A stretch of 5,851 nucleotides of DNA, taken from JANLQX01 sp043775075. GTDB lineage: Bacteria; Actinomycetota; Acidimicrobiia; Acidimicrobiales; JANYDT01. Made by a program: the position numbers and the translations under genes. Positions 1-5,851 of the stretch are shown in pieces (the stretch's first letter is position 1; the number at the start of each line of letters is the position of its first letter). Under the pieces are notes generated by a model that saw only the letters and a program-made list of their open reading frames with translations, did not search any database and was not told the origin of the DNA. The DNA lies in NCBI GenBank assembly GCA_043775075.1, contig JAYVSS010000048.1:1-5851 (forward strand), given 5' to 3'.

Positions 1-241
1 TGTCGAACCGGGCATCGAGCGGCGTGCCATTAGCGACGACGCGGTTGTTGCATTGATATGTACCCGTATAAAGCGCGGCGCGGCCCGGGGAACACGGCGC
101 AGCCTGGCTGTAGTGCCGACGAAATGCCACGCCTTGCGATGCCAAACGATCCAGATTTGGCGTTTGGACCATCGGGTGCCCGACCAGGGAGAGACAGTCC
201 CCACGGAACTGATCAAGCGTGATGAACAGGATGTTCGTCAT
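1..241 (-). CDS. Sulfatase / phosphonate monoester hydrolase family protein, N-terminal part (C-terminus beyond left edge)
   Basis: This is an alkaline-phosphatase-superfamily hydrolase that would cleave a sulfate, phosphate or phosphonate ester. Only the first 80 residues are present; family members are usually about 450-550 residues. The start reads MTNILFITLDQFRGD, and D10-Q11 sits where the family places its first metal ligand. TPNLDRLASQGVAF (27-40) is the usual family helix. C50-S51-P52-G53-R54 fits the CxPxR signature in which the Cys becomes formylglycine, followed by AALYTGTY. The later NNRVVANGTPLD (65-76) resembles phosphonate monoester hydrolases and choline-sulfatases more than classical arylsulfatases; this is from memory of those families. 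No signal peptide is visible, so it is probably cytoplasmic. ATG at 241-239 is the only sensible start, with at most a weak GGTGG upstream. It lies 23 bases after tpx and is probably cotranscribed with it. The substrate cannot be assigned. Confidence 0.88.
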   Translation of the reverse strand, partial: MTNILFITLDQFRGDCLSLVGHPMVQTPNLDRLASQGVAFRRHYSQAAPCSPGRAALYTGTYQCNNRVVANGTPLDARFD

Positions 242-264
242 GGCGCCACCGACGGTGATGAGTG

Positions 265-765
265 TTACTTCAGGGCTTCGAGAGCGGCGTCGTAGTTCGG
301 CTCGTTGGCGATTTCGCTCACCAGTTCGGTGTGGACAACGTTGCCGTCGGCATCGATAACGACGACCGAGCGGGCCAGCAGACCCTGGAGAACCGTGTCG
401 GTAAGAGTGACGCCGTAGTCCGCCCCGAACGCCGGGGACCGGAACGAACTAGCAGTGATCACGTTCGAAAGGCCTTCGGAGCCGCAGAATCGACCCTGGG
501 CGAACGGAAGATCGGCGGAAACGCACACGACCACGGTGTTTTCGAGCGTGGCGGCGGCGGCGTTGAATTTGCGGACGCCCGTGGCGCAGGTCGGGGTGTC
601 CACACTCGGGAAGATGTTCAGTACGACCTTCTTGCCGGCGAGGTCGGTGTTGGCCAGAAGGGAAAGGTCAGCTTTGACCAGCGAAAAGCTCGGAGCGGGG
701 GCTCCGACAGCGGGAAGTTCACCTGAAGTGTGGGCGGGGTTGCCGCCAAGGGTCACGATGCTCAT
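265..765 (-). CDS. tpx: Thiol peroxidase Tpx (atypical 2-Cys peroxiredoxin)
   Basis: Tpx reduces hydrogen peroxide and alkyl hydroperoxides in the cytoplasm, using thioredoxin as reductant. The 166-residue protein is full length for the family (E. coli Tpx is 168). It aligns by eye with E. coli Tpx almost end to end. The peroxidatic Cys is C60 in NIFPSVDTPTC, with T57 of the conserved TxxC motif. The resolving Cys is C94 in ADLPFAQGRFCG, and the active-site Arg is R132 in LLARSVVVID. A third Cys, C81, also has an E. coli counterpart. The ending NEPNYDAALEALK is typical. The ATG at 765-763 is supported by an AAAAGGA ribosome site 7 bases upstream. The gene is divergent from the flavoprotein at 951 and is followed closely by the sulfatase gene. 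No truncation or missing catalytic residue is seen. Confidence 0.97.
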   Translation of the reverse strand: MSIVTLGGNPAHTSGELPAVGAPAPSFSLVKADLSLLANTDLAGKKVVLNIFPSVDTPTCATGVRKFNAAAATLENTVVVCVSADLPFAQGRFCGSEGLSNVITASSFRSPAFGADYGVTLTDTVLQGLLARSVVVIDADGNVVHTELVSEIANEPNYDAALEALK

Positions 766-772
766 GAAGGGA

Positions 773-779
773 TCCTTTT
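773..779 (-). promoter_or_regulatory. Ribosome binding site of tpx
   Basis: On the minus strand the sequence reads AAAAGGA, then a 7-base spacer, then the tpx ATG. It is the only strong Shine-Dalgarno match in front of any gene in this window, and it fixes the tpx start. Confidence 0.75.
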
Positions 780-795
780 AGAGAGGGGGGAGAGA
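780..795. repeat. Homopurine mirror repeat in the tpx leader
   Basis: Positions 780-795 on the plus strand are all purine and read the same in both directions (AGAGAGGG then GGGAGAGA), centred between 787 and 788. In the tpx transcript this would be a pyrimidine-only tract directly upstream of the ribosome site. The mirror symmetry is visible; any function (unusual DNA structure, mRNA accessibility, protein binding) is conjecture, and 16 bases is short for triplex formation. Confidence 0.55.
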
Positions 796-950
796 ACGAA
801 CGGTCCAGAGCATACGGTCGCGGTTTTCCCAGCTGAGTACCCGCCACAAGATAACTCGCGCCGAGCTTGCCTGATCCGTCCAGTGAGCTCGTTCTAACGT
901 CCCGCGAGCAATCTTGCGGCAGGTCCTAACACGCATGACATGATTCGACG
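796..950. promoter_or_regulatory. Divergent intergenic region, presumed promoters for tpx (-) and the flavoprotein operon (+)
   Basis: This stretch must hold the start signals for both directions, because the genes on each side are transcribed away from it. I see no convincing -35/-10 pair. Isolated TANNNT-type -10 candidates are TATGCT on the minus strand (813-809 region, toward tpx), TATCTT on the minus strand (853-848) and TAACGT on the plus strand (895-900). None has a good TTGACA-like partner at 16-18 bases. A small inverted repeat GCAA-tc-TTGC lies at 908-917, too short to call an operator. The plus-strand gene has no clear Shine-Dalgarno sequence before its ATG. Confidence 0.4.
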
Positions 951-3410
951 ATGGCTGAGCTTCCCACTGCTGCGCGAGTCGTTGTGATCGGTGGCGGGAT
1001 CGTCGGCTGTTCAACTGCGTACCATCTGGCCCATCTCGGATGGACGGACACGGTGCTGGTGGAGAAGCACAAGCTCACATCGGGCAGCACGTTTCACGCG
1101 GCTGGTCTGGTCGGTCAATTGCGGTCCAGCGCCAACATCACCCAGCTACTCGGCGAGTCCGTTGATCTCTACAAACGGCTTGAGGCCGAGACCGGCCAGG
1201 CCACGGGATGGAAGATGAACGGCGGGTTGCGTCTGGCGTGCAACGCCGAACGGTGGACTGAAGTCAAACGTCAGGCCACCACCGCGGCCAGTTTCGGTCT
1301 CGATATGCAGCTGCTCTCGGCCAAAGAGGCCCAGGCCCTCTGGCCGATCATGGAAATTGACGATGTTGTGGGGGCGGCCTTCCTTCCCACGGATGGTCAG
1401 GCAAATCCAAGTGACATCACCATGGCGCTGGCCCGGGGCGCGCGGACGGCTGGGGCCACCCTGTGCGAAGACACCGAGGTGTTGCAGATCGAAGTGATCG
1501 ACGGAGTGATCCGGGCGGTGGTTACCGATCGGGGCCGGATCGAATGCGAGAAAGTTGTGTGCTGCGCCGGACAGTGGACCCGTTCGCTCGCCGCCACCGT
1601 GGGGGTGAGCGTCCCTCTGGTTTCCGTTGAGCATCAATACGTGATCACCGAGCCCATGAATGTGCCCCGCGATCTACCCACGCTGCGTGACCCCGACCGC
1701 CTCACGTACTACAAGGAGGAAGTCGGCGGGTTGGTGATGGGCGGTTACGAACCGAATCCCATTCCGTGGGCGCTCAAGGGCATTCCCCGCCCATTCGAAT
1801 TTCAATTGCTCGAGGCCGACTACGACCACTTCGCGCCGATCATGGAAATGGCGTGCGGTCGGGTCCCGGGGCTGCGCGACGTTGGCATCAATCAGCTCAT
1901 CAACGGTCCCGAGAGCTTCACCCCGGACGGGAATTTTATTCTCGGTGAGGCGCCGGAACTACGAAACTTCTTTATCGGCGCGGGCTTCAACGCCTTTGGT
2001 ATCGCCGCAGGCGGGGGTGCGGGTATGGCGCTGGCCGAATGGGTTCACGCCGGGGTGGCGCCCTATGACCTTTGGGTCGTGGACATCCGTCGCTTCGGTC
2101 GCCCGCATCTTGATGTCGATTGGGTTCGCACGCGGACTCTCGAGGCGTATGCCAAGCACTACACGATGGCCTGGCCGCACGAAGAGCACGCGAGCGGACG
2201 TCCCGCCCGCATTTCTCCGCTCTACACACGCTTACAACAGGCAGGAGCGTGTTTTGGCGAGAAGCTCGGATGGGAGCGACCGAACTGGTTCGCGTCAGCC
2301 CAAGACGGCGAGCAACCAATCGATACGTACACCTACGGTCGGCAAAACTGGTTTACTGCGGTCGGCCGAGAGCACCGCGCAGTCCGCGAAATGGCTGCGC
2401 TTTTCGATCAGAGTTCGTTCGCCAAATTCACGTTGAAAGGTCCCGATGCTCTCGATGTCCTCGGCCGTATGTGTGCGAACGATGTTGACAAACCGGTCGG
2501 TGCACTTACCTACACGCAGATGCTCGACGACCGAGGCGGAATCCAGTGTGATCTCACGGTCGGACGAGTGGCCGACGATGAGTTTTATCTTGTAACGGGG
2601 ACCGGCTTCGCCATCCACGACTTTGATTGGATCGCCAAATCGATTCCCGCTCGGGCCCGCGCAGCGCTCGTTGATGCGACATCGGGTTACGGCGTTCTGG
2701 CGCTGATGGGCCCGGCGTCCCGCCAGATTCTGTCGGCGTTGTCGAACGACGATCTGAGCAACGAGGCGTTCGCGTTTGGTTCCATGAGCACCATCGGCGT
2801 GGCCCAATGCCCGGTGTTGGCGCTGCGGGTCACCTACGTGGGCGAACTCGGCTGGGAGCTTCACATCCCCACGGAATATGTGGCGCGGGTCTACGACGCG
2901 CTCATGGGTGCGGGCGCGCCGCTCGGGCTCATTAACGGGGGCTACCGGGCCATCGAGTCGTGCCGGTTGGAAAAGGGTTACCGGGCATGGGGAAGCGATA
3001 TCGGGCCCGATCACTCCCCGTTGGAGGCCGGCCTTGGGTGGGCGCTCAAGCTCAAGACAGACATCGCCTTTCGAGGACGCGAGTCGATGGAACGTCAGCG
3101 CGCAGACGGTGTGAGGAAGATGCTCGCCACCTTCACCATTGATCCGAAACAGGTAGATCGCGACGTGGTGCTGCTCGGCCGCGAAACGATCTACCGAAAC
3201 GGTGGGCGTGTCGGCTGGCTAACCAGCGGGGGCTTCGGGTACACCGTGGGCCGGTCGATCGGCCTGGGCTACGTCCGTCATCCCGATGGAGTCACCGCCC
3301 AGTTCGTGCTCGATGGAACCTACGAGCTGGACGTCGCCGGTGAACGGTTCCCGGCGGACGTTTCGCTACGGCCGTTGTATGACCCTTCGTCGGTGCGCGT
3401 GAAGGCTTAA
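951..3410 (+). CDS. FAD-dependent dimethylglycine/sarcosine dehydrogenase-family protein with folate-binding aminomethyltransferase domain
   Basis: The predicted reaction is oxidative N-demethylation of an N-methyl amine such as dimethylglycine or sarcosine, with the one-carbon unit passed to tetrahydrofolate as 5,10-methylene-THF. The 819 residues match the full four-domain family (about 810-850). A DAO-type FAD domain spans about 9-370, with GGGIVG (14-19) and E38 closing the Rossmann motif. A linker (FAO_M) covers about 373-428, a GCV_T folate domain about 431-702, and a GCV_T_C barrel about 720-810. H49 in SGSTFHAAG matches the His that carries covalent FAD in DMGDH/SARDH. H228 (VEHQYVITE) and Y254 fit, tentatively, the catalytic His and Tyr of Arthrobacter dimethylglycine oxidase. 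D534 in GGIQCD fits the catalytic Asp of the folate site, and YVGELGWELHIP (629-640) is a GCV_T hallmark. An in-frame TGA at 936-938, with no start codon between, makes ATG 951 the first possible start. No signal peptide is seen. Dehydrogenase versus oxidase, and the exact substrate, are undecided. Confidence 0.93.
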   Translation: MAELPTAARVVVIGGGIVGCSTAYHLAHLGWTDTVLVEKHKLTSGSTFHAAGLVGQLRSSANITQLLGESVDLYKRLEAETGQATGWKMNGGLRLACNAERWTEVKRQATTAASFGLDMQLLSAKEAQALWPIMEIDDVVGAAFLPTDGQANPSDITMALARGARTAGATLCEDTEVLQIEVIDGVIRAVVTDRGRIECEKVVCCAGQWTRSLAATVGVSVPLVSVEHQYVITEPMNVPRDLPTLRDPDRLTYYKEEVGGLVMGGYEPNPIPWALKGIPRPFEFQLLEADYDHFAPIMEMACGRVPGLRDVGINQLINGPESFTPDGNFILGEAPELRNFFIGAGFNAFGIAAGGGAGMALAEWVHAGVAPYDLWVVDIRRFGRPHLDVDWVRTRTLEAYAKHYTMAWPHEEHASGRPARISPLYTRLQQAGACFGEKLGWERPNWFASAQDGEQPIDTYTYGRQNWFTAVGREHRAVREMAALFDQSSFAKFTLKGPDALDVLGRMCANDVDKPVGALTYTQMLDDRGGIQCDLTVGRVADDEFYLVTGTGFAIHDFDWIAKSIPARARAALVDATSGYGVLALMGPASRQILSALSNDDLSNEAFAFGSMSTIGVAQCPVLALRVTYVGELGWELHIPTEYVARVYDALMGAGAPLGLINGGYRAIESCRLEKGYRAWGSDIGPDHSPLEAGLGWALKLKTDIAFRGRESMERQRADGVRKMLATFTIDPKQVDRDVVLLGRETIYRNGGRVGWLTSGGFGYTVGRSIGLGYVRHPDGVTAQFVLDGTYELDVAGERFPADVSLRPLYDPSSVRVKA

Positions 3411-3423
3411 ATCGACTGACGAT

Positions 3424-4341
3424 ATGGAACTTGACCGCGACGACTCGCTCTGGTCAATCCTGGAGCTCGTTCCCGGGTGGCGAGGAGCGATCCATTCCGT
3501 GACAGTGCTGCCCGGTGGCATCACCAACCGCAGTTATCGGGTCAGCACGACCACTGGCGACTTCGTTGTTCGGGTTCCTGGGGCGCAGACCGAGCTTCTC
3601 GGGATTGATCGTCGAGCCGAGGCGTCGATCACCACTGCCGCGGCGCAACTCGACATCGCCCCGGCTGTTCTCTGTGAGATCCCGGCGTTCGGCACCGTTG
3701 TGTCTGACTTCGTGGACGCGCGGCCGCTGGCCCCGGCTGACATCGCGTTGCCTGCGGTGCTCGGGCCCATCGTCGAGGTCCTTCGTCGGCTGCACGCCCA
3801 TCCACCGGTCGTTCATGAGTTCCCTATTTTCCAGATCGTGCGCCGTCATAGTGACGACGCACGACGGTTGGGGCGTCCGCATTGGGAAACCACTGCACTG
3901 CTCGACCTGGCGGCGCGTATCGAGAAGGCGATTCCCCTGCCCGAGCGGCTCTCCACGCTCTGCCACAACGATCTTCTTCCGGCGAACATCCTGCTGTCGC
4001 CCCCTGGCCGGGTGTGGCTCATCGACTATGAATACGCGGGGATGAATCATGCGATGTTTGATCTCGCCAACCTCTCGATCAACGCATCATTCGATGGTGG
4101 TTCCGATGAACGGTTGCTGCACCACTATTTCGGTCAGGTCCGTGCGCCGAAGTGGGCCCAGCTCCACCTCTTCAAGATTGTGAGCGAATTGCGTGAGGGG
4201 TTATGGGGATTGGTGCAGTCCGCCATCAGTACTTCAGTCGAGACCGACTTTGCCGCCTACGCCGACGATCGACTGCGGAACTGCGGCTATCTCGCCTCCC
4301 ACGCTGAGGTTGGTCGTTGGCTGACCGACGCGGGTCGGTAG
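3424..4341 (+). CDS. Choline kinase / LicA-like aminoglycoside-phosphotransferase-fold kinase
   Basis: This is a small-molecule kinase of the APH/choline-ethanolamine kinase fold, likely ATP-dependent and cytoplasmic. The N-lobe has GGITNRSYRV (31-40), the glycine-rich turn typical of choline kinases, then DFVVRV with R50 in the position of the ATP-contacting Lys/Arg, and E66 in RRAEASI as its likely partner. The Brenner motif is H181-N-D183-LLPA-N188. The second metal motif is D201-Y-E203 in LIDYEYAGMNHAMFDLAN, close to the IDFEYAG form of choline kinases. At 305 residues the length is normal for LicA/ChoK-like proteins. An in-frame TGA at 3400-3402 and no other start codon make ATG 3424 the first available start; there is no clear ribosome site. 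It begins 13 bases after the flavoprotein stop, so translation is probably coupled. Aminoglycoside resistance is unlikely given the motif style and setting. Choline, an amino alcohol or another hydroxyl compound is possible as substrate. Confidence 0.87.
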   Translation: MELDRDDSLWSILELVPGWRGAIHSVTVLPGGITNRSYRVSTTTGDFVVRVPGAQTELLGIDRRAEASITTAAAQLDIAPAVLCEIPAFGTVVSDFVDARPLAPADIALPAVLGPIVEVLRRLHAHPPVVHEFPIFQIVRRHSDDARRLGRPHWETTALLDLAARIEKAIPLPERLSTLCHNDLLPANILLSPPGRVWLIDYEYAGMNHAMFDLANLSINASFDGGSDERLLHHYFGQVRAPKWAQLHLFKIVSELREGLWGLVQSAISTSVETDFAAYADDRLRNCGYLASHAEVGRWLTDAGR

Positions 4342-4352
4342 CCGAGTCTGAT

Positions 4353-4378
4353 GCTGGCGGACGGACTTCACGCCCAGC
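4353..4378 (+). other. Weak hairpin in the kinase-to-ligase spacer
   Basis: GCTGGCG (4353-4359) can pair with CGCCCAGC (4371-4378) with one bulged C and an 11-base loop. No T-run follows, so it is not an intrinsic terminator. It lies in the 62-base spacer between two same-strand genes and could act in mRNA processing or attenuation, or be chance in GC-rich DNA. Confidence 0.2.
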
Positions 4379-4403
4379 GTCACCATGCACTACAACCGAA
4401 GGC

Positions 4404-5851
4404 GTGATCGAACACCTCCACTCCACCTGGGCCGAACTGACCGCGCCGGGTGCATCATTTGCGTTGACCGCCACCACCGTGCGGGGGATCCCGATGCAGG
4501 TGTTCGCCGGTGCCCCGCCGCACATGCGAGCGGTCTGGGAAATGGCTGCGGCCCACGGGGACCGGGAGTATGTCGTCTACGAAGACGAACGGCTCACCTA
4601 TAGCGAAGCGGCCGCCCAGGTCCGAGCCCTTGCCGCCCACCTCCGAGAGGTTCATGGCGTTGGCTCCGGTGACCGAGTGGCCGTGGCCATGCGGAACTAC
4701 CCCGAATGGGTTGTCGCCTACTGGGCCACGTTGAGCGTTGGCGCGGCCGTAGTCGGAATGAACGCCTGGTGGACGGGCGCCGAGATGGAATATGGCCTGC
4801 TTGACTCCACGCCAAAGGTGTTGATCGCCGACGACGAACGGCTCGTTCGGGTCGCTCCGCATCTCGACGCCGTGCGCGCCCAAATCCCCTTAGCCATCAT
4901 CTCGACGCGGAGCACCTCGGGCCCGACCTACACCCTGCGCTGGTTGGATGTAGCCAGCGGTGCATCGGCCCCGGCCTCGCTGCCGGACGCCACCATTGAC
5001 CCGGACGACGATGCCTGCATCTTCTACACCTCTGGTACCACCGGCTTCCCTAAGGGGGCGCAGCTCACCCATCGGGGGTGTGTGAGCAACATCATGCACT
5101 TAGGTTTTTGGGCGGCCGCATCGGGGTTGGCCAAGGCCCGAGCCACGTCGGCGGCGTCGGGAGAAGCGGTACCGCCCCCGGCCCCGACGGGTCCCGCCGT
5201 TTTCATGGCGCCCACCCCGCTCTTCCATGTGACGGCCAACAACTGCCTTCTCCACCCGGCCACGCTCAGCGGAGGCAAAATCGTCTTTACCTACAAATGG
5301 GACGCCAGGCGCGCGTTGGAGCTCATCGAACGCGAGAAGGTCACCAATTTTTCGGGTGTCCCGACGATGAGCCGAGAGCTACTCGCTCATCCGGACTGGG
5401 CCACTCGGGACACGTCCTCGCTCGCCGGAATGGGTGGCGGCGGCGCCGCGCTGCAGCCTGATCTCGTGGAGAAGATTGACAGGTCACTGGCCGGCGGTGC
5501 GCCGTCTACCGGCTATGGGCTCACGGAGACGTGTGGCATCGTTACAGCCAATTCAGCAGCGTTTTATCTCGCCAAGTCGTCATCATGCGGACCGGTGATG
5601 CCGACGTTTGAAGCCAAGCTCGTGGACGACGATGACAACGAGGTCGCCCCCGGCAGTCCGGGACAGCTTTGTGTGCGCGGACCGGCAGTGATCCGGGGCT
5701 ATCTGAATAAGCCAGACGCCACGGCCGACGCCATCCGCGACGGTTGGTTCAACACTGGAGACGTCGCCCGCATCGACGATGACGGCTTTGTGTACATCGT
5801 GGATCGGGTCAAGGACATGGTGCTGCGGGGCGGCGAGAACGTGTACTGCTC
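4404..5851 (+). CDS. AMP-forming acyl-CoA synthetase / class I adenylate-forming enzyme (C-terminus beyond right edge)
   Basis: This enzyme activates a carboxylic acid with ATP to an acyl-adenylate and usually transfers it to coenzyme A. The window holds 482 residues; the family is usually 500-580. The P-loop is YTSGTTGFPKG (208-218), the A5 motif is STGYGLTET (368-376), and the A7/A8 region is NTGDVARIDDDGF (450-462) followed by DRVKDMVLRGGENV (467-480). The A10 catalytic Lys lies beyond the edge. An Ala/Pro-rich insertion at about 237-265 precedes PTPLFHVTA and is a surface loop seen in related enzymes. The start is GTG 4404: no in-frame ATG occurs before codon 31, and the early WAELTAPGASF matches the N-terminus of related synthetases. 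GAAGG lies just before the GTG but too close to be a good ribosome site. The gene sits 62 bases after the kinase on the same strand, probably in one operon. The acyl substrate (fatty, aromatic or other) cannot be read from the sequence. Confidence 0.92.
   Translation, partial: MIEHLHSTWAELTAPGASFALTATTVRGIPMQVFAGAPPHMRAVWEMAAAHGDREYVVYEDERLTYSEAAAQVRALAAHLREVHGVGSGDRVAVAMRNYPEWVVAYWATLSVGAAVVGMNAWWTGAEMEYGLLDSTPKVLIADDERLVRVAPHLDAVRAQIPLAIISTRSTSGPTYTLRWLDVASGASAPASLPDATIDPDDDACIFYTSGTTGFPKGAQLTHRGCVSNIMHLGFWAAASGLAKARATSAASGEAVPPPAPTGPAVFMAPTPLFHVTANNCLLHPATLSGGKIVFTYKWDARRALELIEREKVTNFSGVPTMSRELLAHPDWATRDTSSLAGMGGGGAALQPDLVEKIDRSLAGGAPSTGYGLTETCGIVTANSAAFYLAKSSSCGPVMPTFEAKLVDDDDNEVAPGSPGQLCVRGPAVIRGYLNKPDATADAIRDGWFNTGDVARIDDDGFVYIVDRVKDMVLRGGENVYC

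Noticed and set aside
262..726. Long plus-strand open frame of 154 codons opposite tpx, and a further frame at 455-781
   Set aside because: They lie antisense to a full-length, clearly recognisable tpx. Their translations show no family features and are typical by-products of GC-rich codon use.
867..900. Sigma-70 promoter from TTGCCT (867-872) and TAACGT (895-900) for the flavoprotein operon
   Set aside because: The spacer is 22 bases, too long for a normal promoter, and the -35 match is partial.
2295..3014. Minus-strand open frame of 239 codons inside the flavoprotein gene
   Set aside because: It is wholly antisense to the conserved GCV_T region, has an Arg/His-rich composition without motifs, and has no ribosome site. 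It is a shadow of the coding strand.
3454..4050. Minus-strand open frame of 198 codons inside the kinase gene
   Set aside because: It is antisense to conserved kinase motifs, has no recognisable domain, and its composition is that of a shadow frame.
3424..4341. Aminoglycoside resistance phosphotransferase
   Set aside because: The fold is shared, but the GGITN turn and the IDYEYAG-type motif point to the choline/ethanolamine kinase side. No resistance or mobile context is present.
4353..4378. Intrinsic terminator between the kinase and the acyl-CoA synthetase
   Set aside because: The stem is bulged, the loop is 11 bases and no T-run follows, so termination here is not supported.
4385..4603. 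ATG at 4385 as the start of the gene after the kinase
   Set aside because: It is in a different frame from the acyl-CoA synthetase and ends after 72 codons. The synthetase frame has its first plausible start at GTG 4404.
1..5851. CRISPR arrays, insertion sequences, tRNA or rRNA genes, phage or defence genes
   Set aside because: No repeated spaced units, terminal inverted repeats, transposase-like frames, or RNA gene sequences were seen; almost all of the window is covered by five metabolic genes.

Overview
The window is ordinary-looking, high-GC bacterial chromosome carrying five protein genes and no RNA genes, mobile elements or CRISPR. No phylogenetic marker is present. The base composition and the style of the proteins (a four-domain DMGDH/SARDH-type flavoprotein, and an acyl-CoA synthetase beginning with a W-x-E-L-T-A-P-G type N-terminus) would suit an actinobacterium, possibly an Acidimicrobiia-like lineage. 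That placement is only an impression.

Layout. On the minus strand, reading leftward from about 780, lie a thiol peroxidase (tpx, 265-765) and, 23 bases downstream, the N-terminal 80 residues of a formylglycine-type sulfatase / phosphonate monoester hydrolase family protein that runs off the left edge (1-241). A 185-base divergent intergenic region (766-950) separates this pair from three plus-strand genes. These are an 819-residue FAD-dependent demethylating dehydrogenase/oxidase of the dimethylglycine/sarcosine dehydrogenase family (951-3410), a 305-residue choline-kinase/LicA-like phosphotransferase (3424-4341), and an AMP-forming acyl-CoA synthetase cut by the right edge (4404-5851). Gaps of 13 and 62 bases suggest one transcript for the three.

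How they may work together. The flavoprotein should oxidise an N-methyl amine and pass the one-carbon unit to tetrahydrofolate. The kinase-like protein has the choline-kinase form of the Brenner and DxE motifs. The sulfatase belongs to a superfamily that includes choline-sulfatase and phosphonate monoester hydrolases. This makes catabolism of a choline-like or N-methylated compound a reasonable but unproven theme. If the flavoenzyme uses oxygen it would make hydrogen peroxide, and the divergent peroxidase could remove it. The acyl-CoA synthetase does not fit a classical betaine pathway and could point to a substrate with a carboxylate that is activated to a CoA thioester. I see no clearly novel system. 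The most interesting point is the combination of demethylase, choline-kinase-like protein and CoA ligase.
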